NCBI GenBank assembly: GCA_035578175.1
Contig: JAQMRL010000002.1
Coordinates: forward strand, 79,951,325 to 80,015,324
Length of the DNA stretch: 64,000 nt
Reading direction: 5' to 3'
Source: Catonia carolina
Taxonomy: Eukaryota; Arthropoda; Insecta; Hemiptera; Achilidae
Below, in pieces: positions 48,877 to 61,369 of this stretch. The notes beneath the pieces were generated by a model. The model saw only the letters and a program-made list of their open reading frames with translations. It was not told the origin of the DNA and did no database searches. Each line of letters opens with the position of its first letter. Positions within the stretch are counted from its first letter, which is position 1. Made by a program: the position numbers and the translations under genes.

Positions 48877-49910
48877 GTGGTGATTTTTCGGATTACTGAA
48901 AAGATTATATTAAGAATTCAAATACTTTCATTACATACCAGATAGCCGATTAAACAGAGATAAAGTGAGCAGTGGGACAGGAAAACAATGTCAGAATGCT
49001 GTATGATCCTTATGGTGTCAGCGGTGTTAAGACGCCAAGCGCTGGCACAAATATGGAATCTCCAAAATGAGTCCTACGGTTGATCAGTCTACTGCTTATA
49101 GGTAGTAACTCCAAAACACCCACTTATCTTATAAAATAACAGAAAAATACAAAAATTAGCAAACATTCTATAGAGTTATTTTATTTTTTTAATTAATATA
49201 ATAATCTTAATAATAATTATAATTATAAAGACACGCTTATTACTATATAAAGTTAATCCGATTACCGTAGTTTAAAAAGTCTAAACAAGATTAATGCATA
49301 TTGTAAGAGTGGCGAATAAGTCGAACTCAGGACTCTGAATTTAAATCACTATACCACAAAATTAGCCATTGCCATGTCTATACTCTCTGTACTCGCAAAA
49401 ATAAAGCGAATTCTATGGAAACTTTATTTTGTCCAAAAAAAAAGTTCATGTTCCAATAAACAAATTGCAAACAAAAATATTGTATAAATTACTTCTATAA
49501 AATACGCCAAAATAAGTAATTTAAAAGCACTATGTGGCCGTGAAATAACAGCTGATTTTAAAAGCAACGTAATGGACAATTATGTCACGTAGTTCGATAA
49601 AGCATATTATAAATATTATTTCTTAGAAAATCAAAGTTATCACATTTTTATGATTATTATAACTACAATACATAATGTTAAATAACTTAACACATTACAT
49701 TTAAGTCCATTAACCTGAAATATAAGACAAAACATAAACAAACGAAGAAATGTGATTCCAACCTACAGTGAGATAAGTCCTGCAATAGAAATAAAATTAA
49801 ACAACTACACTATTTATAAGCTAACTGAAAATAAAAAAAATTAATATATTAAAAATAAACTGAAGTCTTGAATTAACGATTTCGTCAATGGTCCACTGAA
49901 TATCGTTCAG
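48877..49910. other. Untranslated leader of right retroelement copy
   Basis: About 1 kb without a gene, matching 33365-34398. Confidence 0.6.
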
Positions 49911-49928
49911 TACCCGGCGCCTCCACCA
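49911..49928 (-). promoter_or_regulatory. Primer-binding site, right copy
   Basis: TGGTGGAGGCGCCGGGTA next to the 5' LTR, as in the left copy. Confidence 0.65.
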
Positions 49929-52002
49929 TGTAATATATTATCGGGGGTAGACTGAAAATTGCTTAAAAATTATTATAAATAAAGATTATGTTTTAAAACG
50001 TAAATAGAGTGTATGTTAAAAATGACTTTTCGGTCATTCACCGATGTTAAGTGATCCTCCTTGACGTAGTTACCTAAATGAGAAAAAAAAAACACTTCGA
50101 AACTTACCGGGTACTGCAATCCAACAGTACCTTAATGCTGAAGGGCACCCTCGAGAAAATCGGCCCCTATAAGCCAAAAATGGCTTTATTAATAGTTTTC
50201 GCTTGGTATAGCGATCGCCTCCACCACTGAGTTTTTAGGATAAAAACTAGAAACCTGTAAAACTATGGCTAACTACGGAAGACACATTGATAAAGGGGTT
50301 TTATAACTTTCTAACTAGAAAGTTTCTCTTGACGAGCTCAGATGCTGAACAACATGAGTCCTTAAAAGAACTCTCGCCTGTGGAATTGCGAGTGAAGGTA
50401 CAAAGGTATTCAGCTCACGGAATCCAATATCCAGTGGAGAAATCCATTCATGGATCACATACAAGACAATTTTGTTAAATTTCAAACCTTCAGTTCGAAA
50501 CCAGTTATGCTACCACATCACAATATGTTGATTCCACATGAAACCAACTATTATAGGCACACAGTGGAGTGTACTAATTTGTATATTAAAAATTAAAATA
50601 AAACATTGCAGTTAGATGTGTCAATGTTTTCAAGCTCTTAGCAGAAACACAGGTGGTATACGGATGGTATCATTTCCGTAAAATTCTGTTGCTGACTTGA
50701 ATACTCAGCATTGTTAAAACTAACTACAACTAACTTAACTAGGAATTAGGAATATATTAAAAACTATGAGGCATTTTAATTGAGGTTAATTAATTTTATT
50801 TTATTCTTTTATTTTATTCTTTTTTTTTTTTTTAAATTATTTTTAAAGTAATTCAAATTAAAGATATTTATATATGCTTTTATATTTTTAAATTCAAGTT
50901 TTTAAGATTTTTTATAAATATAAAACCTAGTACGAAATTTATAAAATGGGGTTATCCATTTATCTTTAAGAAAAAAATTTTTAAAATACAAGTTAATTTA
51001 TTTTATAATTAAAAAAAAAACAAAAATATACTTAAAATGATTTAACAAAACAAAACAAAGATAAACAAGACTTAGTACAAATATTTTTTTATTATTTTGA
51101 TTTTAGATAACCTTTGCTGCTTTTATATATCTAATTTAAAACAAATTGGTTTGATTCTGTAAAATTAACTAACCCGAAAAAAAAATATATATAATAACCC
51201 TAACTAAATATTTATTCCTAACACTAACCATGGTTACTAGCCTACATAATTAGCTTCATTTATTGTATTTATTATCTTAAACTCTAATATTTAAATTTAT
51301 ATTTTATTTTACATATTTAATGGTTTAATGTTTTTTTTTTTGCCTCATGATTATAAATGTACTTTACATTAAAAAAATAATAAATATATTATATTTACCT
51401 TATAAAATTTCCATAGCACATAACCACACAACGGCAGAAAACGAACTTACCAGTTTTTTAGAGACACAAAATTGACCGGGGAGAAAAACGTACAGAAACA
51501 GTAGTGGGGTTGACCAATCAGAATCAAAAAAACCGAGAGGAAAAGTAACGAAAGTTGTGATTGGTTTTAGGAAAAAGGCTGTATTTGCTGAAAAACACAT
51601 ACAGCCTGCAGGAGGGGAAAGAGGAGAGGTTCTTGGAAATGAACTACAAAACAACATATTTTTTCTAATTTTTCCCAGGGTAAAAAGAGCAAACTAAGGG
51701 TTTCACATAAGAGAAAGATTTAGGCCAAAAAGGCCACAAAGTTCCCAGGGTATTAGGATGGACGGATCGTGTAAAACAGTATGAGAAAACCAAGGCCTAA
51801 AGACTAGTAGGAATGAAAAACAACTTGAATAGAACTACCGAGTTGACAAATAAAATCTAACTAAGATTCCATTGTAATAAGAATTACAATTCTTTCTTTT
51901 ATTAATACAAGATTAAAAATGTTCTAATAAGCCAAAGAGCACGCATACGTAAAATTTATTTAAAAAAAATCGAAAACAGGAATAGTAAGGTGAAACCTTA
52001 CA
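49929..52002 (-). repeat. 5' LTR of the complete element (about 2.07 kb)
   Basis: TGTAA...TTACA ends. Outside it (52003 onward) lies HINE-like sequence instead of a polypurine tract, identifying it as the outer 5' LTR. Confidence 0.9.
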
Positions 52003-52470
52003 CAATCTGAAAAAAAAACATTTTTTACGTGAAAACAGCCTCTCCAAGAATTTCAGCAGACATGGCGGCTACCCTATCTTGTAGCGCATAAAATTTTAGT
52101 AAATGAGGCGATTTTTAAAATAATCGTAGGACCAGTTTTCGTGAAAATCGCAAAAAACTGAAAAATGATACGAATAAACTACTACTTCCGTTTGACCGTT
52201 TTTGATGAAAATGTTCGTGTTGGGTCCAGTTGTAGTATCTAAATTAAGTTTTAAGTTTCAAGTTCGTACGAGGTTCCGTTCTTGAGATATTTTGTTCACA
52301 CGCACACACACACACACACACCCACACAGAGACCAATCGTAAAAGCATGTGTTTTGGGTTCAGGGGGTCTGAAAACGTGTAAATCTGTTGAAAACTCGAT
52401 TTCGAAAAATCGACATGAAAACAATACTTTCCTTCCTATGCATTTATGTGTCTTTTAGGCAAGTGAAAGT
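52003..52470 (-). mobile_element. HINE-like repeat, copy 4 (interrupted by the retroelement)
   Basis: Minus-oriented 5' half of the repeat, ending AGGCAAGTGAAAGT. Its other half is expected on the far side of the retroelement, but the left retroelement copy is truncated and the half is not found there. Confidence 0.75.
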
Positions 52471-52680
52471 TAAAATTATTAATTGACGCTAAAAAGCGTT
52501 CTAGCAAAAACTCTTTGCCATAAAAGTTGTAAATTTTTCAATTTTTTACAATTTTTATTATGTACACCGTTGTTTTAAAATGCATGACAAGGCTGCAATC
52601 TGAAAACCCATCAGGCCCAAATAATTTAAGCAGACATTTCTGCTGAAACCCGTTGAAAAATTCATCGGTCCCTTCTTTTT

Positions 52681-53632
52681 TACTTTCTCTTGCCTATGTG
52701 AATATATAGGAAGGAAAGTATTGTTTTCATGTCGATTTTTCGAAATCGAGTTTTCAACAGATTTACACGTTTTCAGACCCCCTGAACCCAAAATACATGC
52801 TTTTAGCGATTGGTCTGTGTGTGTGTCTGTGTGTTTGTGTGTGTGTGTGTGTGTACAAAATATCTCAAGAACGGAACATCGTACGAACTTGAAACTTGAA
52901 ACTTAAGTTACATACCACTACCGGACCCGACACAAACATTTTCATCAAAATCGGTCAACCAGAAGTAGTAGTTTATTCGTATAATTTTTCACTTTTTTGT
53001 GATTTTCTCAAAAACTGGTCCTACGATTTTTTTAAAAATCGCCTGGTTTATTAAATTTTTTATTCTCTACAAGATAGGGTAGACGCCATGTTTGCTAAAA
53101 TTCTGCGTGATGCTGTTTTTACGTAAAAACATTTTCTTTTTAAGATTGCGGCTTTAATATGCATTTTAGCGCAAAACGTTATATAATAAAAGTTGTAGAG
53201 AATATAAAATTCTACAACTTTTATTCCCAACATTTTTTTGTATAATGCTTAGTTTAGCGGTAATTAGCAATTTTCTGTTTTTTTCTCACGAAAACGTGTG
53301 AAAAGTCGATTTTGTAAAGATTTCGGCCTTAGAATGCATTTTACGACAAAAGTGTATAAAATAAAATTTATAGGAAATTAAGAGATCTACAACTTTTATT
53401 TTAACCATTTTTTTGTACAGTGCCTAGTTAAGCGTGAATGAGCGATTTTCCGTATTTTTAAGCTAAACTGAGGTTGATTTTCATTTTGCGTCTTTCACTC
53501 ATGATTAAAATAAAGTTATGTTTTTGAGGTTAGTTTTTTGTTTATTTCTAATGTTTTATTACTAATATTAGGTTTATTGTTAATTATTTTCACTGGCAAG
53601 AGAAAGTCGTGTGAGTGTTTCACACCAGATTT
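52681..53632 (+). mobile_element. HINE-like repeat, copy 5 (complete)
   Basis: Runs from ACTTTCTCTTGCC to GGCAAGAGAAAGT, the GTGTGAGTGTTTCACAC hairpin and CCAGA, with a GT-rich tract at about 52815-52853. Flanked by approximate 60-bp direct repeats at 52620-52679 and 53664-53722. Confidence 0.8.
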
Positions 53633-53722
53633 TTTTTTTAGTGAAAAAGAGATTAAATTATTTAATTTAAGCAGACATTTCTGCTGAAACCCGTTTAAAA
53701 ATTCAACGGTTTCTTCTTTTTT

Positions 53723-54314
53723 CAATATGCACTACACAAATTTATTTTCTTGTGACAAATAACGGTAGATTTAACATAAATAACAATTAGCCTACCCGTA
53801 CTTTATATTTTGTGAAATAAATAATTTATAAACATTGTATGAACGTAAATTGGTGAGTGTAACATTCTGAAGGACTTAAACACCGCGAAAACGATGACGT
53901 GCGTGTATTAGTAACGAAATTATTTAGTACAAGCTTCACTTTAACACGTACTAATATCTGTGTTAACACCTTCTTCGTATAATAACTTATATTTTTCTTT
54001 AACACATTGACTCTCTCTTTCTTCGCGTGATACTATTAACCCCTTAATGAGACATAATGAGCAACACTGTGACGTCATTTGTCAAATATTAAATTATTAC
54101 CAACCTTATGTCATCTGATAAGAAATTATTTACGATTTTCTTGCCAAAATTTATGTTTGGTTATCGTTTTGAAGGATGCTGTTTCTAATGGCGTCCTTAA
54201 TGCTATTTTCCCAGATTATTACGCTGGATTTTTTTTTAACTACAGCTGCCTCTCTCTTAAGTTGTTGTGTGTAAAAAAATGAATGTTTTTTTTAAAGTGA
54301 TTACGTCTGTAGTG
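53723..54314. other. AT-rich sequence, no gene seen
   Basis: No domain-bearing ORF and no repeat recognised. Confidence 0.45.
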
Positions 54315-54708
54315 TTGTTGTTTAGGTCAACAGCTAAAAGGCTGGTTTGAACCTCTAGAGGTTTTATTAAGTAAAACGAGGAGTGAGGTGGTTTACCGTT
54401 GCCACAACCCACTGAGTGGAAAAGTACGCTTATCAGCATGCCGGGCCCTCTGAAAAGCACATATTTTCCACTCTGTAAATGACACCTTCACTTCATTCAC
54501 CACAGGGTCTGGCTGTATAATGAAATTCATTACTTTCAGAGGATGTAACTCTGATTAGTTTCTTTTACACCTCTACCTCTTCTGTTCTTAAATGGTTTAG
54601 TTATTTAATTGGCTGACCATGTGTAAGAAACAGAACTATTTATTTTAGCCCTGCAACTAACAGATTGAGTGTAAATAATTTGACAATCCACCTCTCTGTT
54701 ATGGGCAG
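54315..54708 (+). mobile_element. SINE-like repeat, copy 3
   Basis: Runs from GTTGTTGTTTAGGTC to TTATGGGCAG, nearly full length compared with 59727-60121. Possible imperfect target duplication TCTGTAGT/TCTGTTAT. Confidence 0.6.
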
Positions 54709-54994
54709 TCTGTTATTGCTCTATGAATCCTAATTAGAATTTTTCAAAAATAATTACCTATATTAATTGTATTTATGTACAAAAAGTGACTTGTGGGTTC
54801 GATTGACCTTCCCCTTGGTCATACTGGTACCGTTTTGTTTTTCATACGACTTCTGTTTAAACATGACAATTTATTAACTCCATTTTAGTCAGTTCAGTTC
54901 TTCGTTTCAGTTGTAATATTAGTTAAAACTGATGTGTGGAACATCAAAACTAAATGTTTAACTGAAACTAAAACTGAAAGCTGGCTCAATGGGA

Positions 54995-55362
54995 AAATTT
55001 TTCTATTTTTTTTCTCACGAAATCGTGTAAAAAATAGATTTTTTTTAAAGATTTCAGCCTTAGTATGCATTTTACGACAAAAGTGTATATAATAACATTT
55101 ATAGGAAATTAAAAGATCTACAACTTTTATTTGAGCATTTTTTCTACAGAGGCTTCTTTAGCGTGAAAGAGTGATTTTCCATATTTTTAAGCCAAACTGA
55201 GGTCGATTTTCATATTGCGTCTTTCACTCATGATTAAAATAAGGTTATGTTTTTTGAGGTTAGTTTTTTATTTATTTATAATGTTTTATTACTAATGTTA
55301 GGTTATATTGTTAATTATTTGCATTGGCAAGAGAAAGTCGTGTGAGTGTTTCACACCAGGTT
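54995..55362 (+). mobile_element. HINE-like repeat, copy 6 (3' part)
   Basis: Starts within the CTCACGAAA hairpin region and ends with GGCAAGAGAAAGTCGTGTGA, then CACACCAGG. The 5' half with the microsatellite is missing. Confidence 0.7.
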
Positions 55363-56212
55363 TTTAAGTTACGAGATATTTTCATTAACAAATTTTATAA
55401 AATCGCGAAACACGACATAAAAATCAGCATGCGAAAAACTTTTCAGTCTTTTAAATATGTTGGAATGAAATAAATGGAAAATTTTTAATTAATTTAGTTT
55501 AATTAATTAATTGTAGTGAAGGAATTATTTAAATTAGTCGAAAAGTGCAACGGAATTCATCTTACAAATAGAAAAATTATGGGAATTCCACCAATTGAAA
55601 ACGAAACAAATAGCTAAATAAAAATAGAAACTAAAAGGTACCTACTTGTTATTTAGGGCCTATGTTATATTAAATCATAAAACAAGGAATGATTCCGGGT
55701 AGATTGAAACAATATATTATATATAAATAAACCTTTTATAATATTTAATTAATGGACATGTCATTCAAATGATTATCTATTAATAGAACAATAAAAACAT
55801 AAAAAAATGTAGATTTATGGTAAATGTGATGTATGGATGATTAAAGTAAAGCGCATGCGTGAATGGAAACGGATATGATAAAAGATATGAAGTTTAAATA
55901 AACGTTTTATCAATTATCAATAAATAAAGAACGTTACAAAAAACCACAGGTATTTAAATTACGTATCCCCTATTCATCATTGATGCAACTCAGGTGGAAT
56001 TGTGTTATTTATAATTTATTACTAACTAATAATAGAAATAACATGACGTTATGGTTTCACTACATTAATATTTATTACAGTTTTTATATTACTTAATGTC
56101 TGTAATAAAAATATATTACATGAAATTCTTTTGGTGTTTATTCAATCTTTAGAATATAAAATTTGAATCATCCATTTCAGGAAGCTCATAATCCAAAAAT
56201 TTACTAGTTTTT
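55363..56212. other. AT-rich sequence, no gene seen
   Basis: Only very short ORFs; no repeat family recognised. Confidence 0.45.
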
Positions 56213-56344
56213 ACTTTCTCTTGCCTATATGAATATATAGGAAGGAAAGTATTGTTTTCATGTCGATTTTTCGAAATCGAGTTTTCACCGGATCTATACG
56301 TTTTCAGACCCCCTGAACCCACACAAACATGTTTTTAGCGATTG

Positions 56345-56397
<53 letters not shown>

Positions 56398-57174
56398 AAC
56401 AGAATATCTCAAGAACGGAACATCGTACGAACTTGAAACTTGAAACTTAAGTTACGTACCACTACCGAACTCGACACGAACATTTTCATCAAAATCGGTC
56501 CACCGGAAGTGGTAGTTAATTCGTGTAATTTTTTACTTTTTTGCGATTTTCTCAAAAACTAGTCCTACGATTTTTTTTAAAATCAACTGGTTTACTACAT
56601 TTTTTATGCTCTACAATATAGGGTAGGCGCCATGTTTGCTGAAATTCTGCTTGAGGCTGTTTTTACGTAAAAACATTTTCTTTTTAAGATTGCGGCTTTA
56701 ATATGCATTTTAGCGCAAAACGTTATATAATAAAAGTTGTAAAAAATGTAAAATTCTACAACTTTTATTTCAAACATTTTTTTGTATAACGCTTAGTTTA
56801 GCGGTAATTTGCGATTTTCTGTTTTTTTTTCTCACGAAAACGTGAGAAAAATCGATTTTTTTAACATTTCGGTCTTAGTATGCATTTTACGACAAAAGTG
56901 TATATAATTAAATTTATTGAAAATTAAAAGATCTACAACTTTTGTTTAAAGCATTTGTCTCTACAGAGCCTAGTTTAGCGTGAAAGCGTGATTTTCCGTA
57001 CTTTTAAGCCAAACTGAGTTCGATTGTCATTTTGCGTCATTCACTCATGATTAAAATAAGGTTATGTTTTTGAGGTTAGTTTTTGTTTATTTCTAATATT
57101 TTATTAATAATGTTAGGTTTATTATTAATTATTTGCATTGGCAAGAGAAAGTTGTGTGAGTGTTTCACACCAGA
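56213..57174 (+). mobile_element. HINE-like repeat, copy 7 (complete, reference copy)
   Basis: About 960 bp: ACTTTCTCTTGCC end, pure (GT)n at 56347-56391, several perfect internal hairpins, inverted end GGCAAGAGAAAGT, and the 3' hairpin GTGTGAGTGTTTCACAC before CCAGA. It is followed head-to-tail by the next copy after a short T-run, as is common for HINE arrays. Confidence 0.8.
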
Positions 57175-57205
57175 TTTTTTACTTTCTCTTGCCTATATGA
57201 ATATA

Positions 57206-59716
57206 CAGGGTGATTCATGAAGTTCTCCCCCCACTTCTACAGCACATTGTACTAGTAAAAATAATGAAAAAATGTTATATAAACATAGGTCCGAAAACGC
57301 TTCGTTAGCGAGTTACAGCTAGCGAAAGATTTCGCCTGAATTCCTGGGCAAAGAGTAAAATAAAGCCATACTGAACTTTTGGAAAGGTTAATTAAGTAAG
57401 AAATGTCGTGGATTCTTATGTAATTTTACCTGATAAAGCTAATAAAATAGGTTTCAGAACTGTACCTGTAGTAGTTTTTGAGGGATTCACGGTTAAATGC
57501 AAAAAATTGGGGCACGAAACAATGTTTTTTTAAGTTTCATGTACAATAACTTTGTTAAATTGGTAATAAATACATAAAATCAACAAACATTAATTGTAGA
57601 GAATTTAATTCTGAGAAAATTGATATAATCAAAGTCTAAAATAAAACAGAAATAAGTATCAAAAAATCGATTTTATTCAGTATAATACATTACTATCTGT
57701 AAAGAAATACCGTACGGTATTTAGTTAAAATAAAACAAAAACAAAATGTTTGTTCCTTAATGATGAGATAAATTGAGAAAACAAGATGAACTGTTAAATA
57801 AATTTGTTTGTAAATAAAAATATCATGTTTTATTACGTTGTATTTTTTTTTAAATAAAAATTTACATTAAATGTTCGAAAATAAATGAAGCAAACATTTT
57901 ACAATTATTGTTTACTAATAATCGAAATGCAGTTTTTTGTTTTGTTAATTTCTAAGTTGGTAACGCACGAATAACAGCTGATCAACAATGGTATTCTGTA
58001 CTGTTACGTTAGAACTGTGTATTAGTGGTGTTTTGCAAGCTACAGCAGGAGATCGGGTTCTGTGAATCGTGTTATTAAATGCAATTTTTTTGTGAGTTAT
58101 AATTCGATTGTTTATTCAGCGAAAAAATGCCTTACTTATTTACATCAGAGGAATACGCTGATATGGTTTTTATTTTGGGTTACTGTAATGGTAATGCTAG
58201 GAGCTGCTGTAGTAGAATATGAACTACGTTACCCTAATAGGAGGATTCCAGATACCAAAACAATTTCAGGAACTTTTCGTACTCTTCGGGAAACAGGATC
58301 ACTACCAAGTACTAGAACCAATTATGAACGAGCTGTCCAACTTGATGATGATATTGTTATTAATGCTGTTCATCGCAGTCCAGGTGTAAGTACACGACGT
58401 ATTTCTAGGCGGATAGGAGTTTCGCAGTCAACGGTGTGGAGGTCACTAAATCGAAACAAATTTTATCCGTTTCATAAACAAAAGGTTCAACATCTACAGC
58501 CAGGGGATGGTCCGCTTCGCTTGGAGTTTTGCAACTTTTTGAATATTAATAATCAACTCTACAAGCGTATTTTGTTTACGGATGAGGCACAATTCACTCG
58601 GGATGGTGTCAATAACTTGCACAATGAACACTCATGGGCAGAAGAAAATCCACATGAGGTAGTGGAACAGAACTTTCAACACCGATTTAGCGTCAATGTC
58701 TGGTGTGGCCTTTTGCACAATCGGCTGATTGGACCTTTCATATTACCTGGACGCCTAAATGCTGAGTTGTATTTGCATTTCCTTCAAGAAGAGTTGCCGC
58801 AGCTGTTAGAGAATGTTCCTTTACGTCTCAGACAAAATTTGTACTTCCAGCATGACGGAGCACCTCCCCACTTTTCACGTGCCGTTTCTGCTTATTTAAA
58901 TCATCAATTTCCTGGACACTGGATTGGTCGTGGAGGGCCTCACCTTTGGCCACCAAGATCCCCAGATCTATCTCCATTGGATTATTGCATCTGGGGATGG
59001 ATGAAAGACATTGTATACAAGACAAAAGTGAATTCTCGTGATGAATTAATTGCCCGTATTATGGATTCGGCTGTGCAGATACAGGGAAGCCCTGAAAAAT
59101 TAAGAAACGCAACAAAAGCAATACACAAACGTGCTGCAAAATGTATTGATAATGATGGCCTCATTTTCGAACATCTATTATAAAAAGGTGCGTACGGTTG
59201 GCCCAACCTGATTAATTTTGCTTAAAACTAGTAATGTATTATACTGAATAAAATCGATTTTTTGATACTTATTTCTGTTTTATTTTAGACTTTGATTATC
59301 AATTTTCTCAGAATTAAATTCTCTACAATTAATGTTTGTTGATTTTATGTATTTATTACCAATTTAACAAAGTTATTGTACATGAAACTTAAAAAAACAT
59401 TGTTTCGTGCCCCAATTTTTTGCATTTAACCGTGAATCCCTCAAAAACTACTACAGGTACAGTTCTGAAACCTATTTTATTAGCTTTATCAGGTAAAATT
59501 ACATAAGAATCCACGACATTTCTTACTTAATTAACCTTTCCAAAAGTTCAGTATGGCTTTATTTTACTCTTTGCCCAGGAATTCAGGCGAAATCTTTCGC
59601 TAGCTGTAACTCGCTAACGAAGCGTTTTCGGACCTATGTTTATATAACATTTTTTCATTATTTTTACTAGTACAATGTGCTGTAGAAGTGGGGGGAGAAC
59701 TTCATGAATCACCCTG
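57206..59716 (+). mobile_element. Tc1/mariner element with TIRs of about 490 bp, DD41D type
   Basis: TA duplications at 57204-57205 and 59717-59718 flank inverted repeats 57206-57695 and 59229-59716, which differ by only a few bases. Ends are CAGGGTGATTC. The TIRs are far longer than the roughly 30 bp usual for mariners. Total length 2511 bp. Confidence 0.88.
58127..59183 (+). pseudogene. Mariner-type transposase (DD41D), frameshifted near N-terminus
   Basis: The family-like start (MPYLFTSEEYADMV) is in one frame from 58127. At about 58199 an extra base shifts the frame, and the rest continues in the frame ending at 59183. HTH motifs follow (SGTFRTLRETGSL of the DUF4817-like type; RRIGVSQSTVWRSL). 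The catalytic aspartates are in LFTDEAQF, FQHDGAPPHF and SPDLSPLDY, with 41 residues between the last two, as in the DD41D group. Apart from the frameshift there is no stop, so inactivation is recent. Confidence 0.82.
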
Positions 59717-59726
59717 TATAGGAAGG

Positions 59727-60121
59727 TTGTTGTTCAGGTCATCAGCCGAAAAGCTGGTTTGAACCTCTAGAGGTTTTCACTAAGTAAAACGAGGAGTGAG
59801 GTGGTTTACCATTGCCTTCCTCACTGAGTGGAAAAGTACGCTTATCAGCATGCCGGGCCCTCTGAAAAGCACTCACTTTCCACTCTGCAAATGACACTTT
59901 CACTTCATTCACCACAGGCTCCAACTGTATAATGAAATTCATTACTTTGAGAGAAGATAGCTCTGATTAGTGTCTTTTACACCTCTACCTCTTCTGCTCT
60001 TAAATGATTCAGTAATTTAATTGGCTGACCATGTGATAAGAAACAGAACTATTTATTTTAGCCCTGCAACAAACAGATTGAGTGTAAATAATTTGACACT
60101 CCACCTGTCTGTTATGGGCAG
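59727..60121 (+). mobile_element. SINE-like repeat, copy 4, with 9-bp target duplication
   Basis: ATAGGAAGG at 59718-59726 and 60122-60130 flanks a 395-bp unit that starts TTGTTGTTCAGGTC and ends TTATGGGCAG. Contains GCTGGTTTGAACC and GAGTGAGGTGGTTTACC. It inserted after the mariner element, since it uses the restored repeat sequence next to it. Confidence 0.7.
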
Positions 60122-60408
60122 ATAGGAAGGAAAGTATTGTTTTCATGTCGATTTTAAGAAATCGAGTTTTCACAGGATCTACACGTTTTCAGACCCCCTG
60201 AACCCAACCAAACATGTTTTTGCGATTGGTCTGTTGTGTGTGTGTGTGTGTGTGTGTGTGTGAACAGAATATCTCAAGAACGGAACATCGTACAAACTTG
60301 AAACTTGAAACTTAAGTTACATACCACTAACGGACCCGATACGAACATTTTCATCAAAATCGGTCAACCAGAAGTAGTAGTTTATTCGTGTAATTTTTCA
60401 CTTTCTTG

Positions 60409-60618
60409 TTCGTGAGATATTCTGTTCTCACACACAAACACACACACACGCGCGCGCGCGCGCGGACACACACACACAGACCAATCGCTAAAAACATGTT
60501 TGTGTGGGTTCGGGGGGTCTGAAAACGTGTAGGCTAGATCCGGTGAAAAGTCGATTTCGAAAAATCGACTTGAAAACAATACTTTCTTTCCTATATATTC
60601 ATATAGGCAAGCGAAAGT
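60409..60618 (-). mobile_element. HINE-like repeat, copy 9 (minus, 5' end)
   Basis: Inverted relative to copy 8, so the two 5' ends point outward. Includes (CA)n/(CG)n at 60430-60478 and ends GGCAAGCGAAAGT. Confidence 0.7.
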
Positions 60619-61369
60619 AAAAAACAGTATAAGTTAGGATTGTAGGCCTACTCCAATTTATTTCAGAAACACCTTAAGTCGAAATTTTCAGTTTCTTTTT
60701 AAACAAGTGGCCGTTCTTTAAAAAGATAAAAATATACTTTTTATATTAAAGAGAACAGCCCTCTGAACAAATTATATTTTTTAATATTACTTTTTATTGA
60801 AACGTAGTTAATTACCAGTTTTTTTTATTTTTCTAAAAGTTAGTTTTTTTAACTTATGGGCTTTCTGAAATGACTGATTCATTTCTTCTTCTTTTTCTCT
60901 TCACAGGTTAGGCATTTCTACCTGTTCCGGCACCTATCTTTTCTTCAGCCTGCCAAAGTCTCTCCTTCCTGCTGGTGTTTATCTCTTAGCTAAATCAGGT
61001 AAGCTGTTTTTTTTGGCATTCTATTAAATGATAAACCCTTTGGGCATGATACAATTTAATTTTTTTATTGTGTGGAAAAAATCCTTGATAGACGTTAAGA
61101 ATTTTTTCCGCAGTTTCGATGTTTTACCTCCGTTCTCATCGCTACTGTGTGTCAAGGCTGGAACTGCCTCCGTCTTATAAAACTTTCACGTTGTTTCGGG
61201 TTTTAGTTTTTGCCTGTGCTTATGAATCGTCCCAATATCTGATTAATTTATCAGATTAACTCCGCCAACGGTTTTATTAAATTCCGCCGGTTGCAAGCCC
61301 GGGGCTCCGTCTCTTAAGCGATGGAGAAGGAGGAGTAACAACCTCGTTAAAAAGTCTGGGTCCATCTGA
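60619..61369. other. Unassigned segment, possibly old transposon 3' region
   Basis: A possible exon-like piece (60907-60998) lies between CTTCACAG and GGTAAGC splice-like signals, but no protein domain is recognised. The sequence leading into the minisatellite is GC-richer. Confidence 0.3.

Larger units (their letters stand above)
34417..52002 (-). mobile_element. Complete env-bearing LTR retroelement (errantivirus-like), about 17.6 kb
   Basis: Order on the minus strand: 5' LTR (49929-52002), primer-binding site, leader, gag, intermediate frame, pro-pol, a spacer of about 3 kb, env, polypurine tract, 3' LTR (34417-36488). It is about twice the usual size of insect errantiviruses because of 2-kb LTRs, a 1-kb leader and the long spacer. 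All main ORFs are open. At its right end it interrupts a minus-oriented HINE-like repeat (52003-52470). Confidence 0.9.
57181..60408 (+). mobile_element. HINE-like repeat, copy 8 (split by two insertions)
   Basis: The first 25 bp (57181-57205) are followed by a mariner-type element, 10 bp of repeat, a SINE-like insertion, and then the rest of the repeat from about 60122, with a (GT)n tract at 60235-60260. Removing both insertions restores the expected TATGAATATATAGGAAGG. Confidence 0.75.

Noticed and set aside
58062..58126. Upstream N-terminal extension of the transposase ORF
   Set aside because: Family-like start is at 58127 in another frame; the extension exists only because of the frameshift near 58199.
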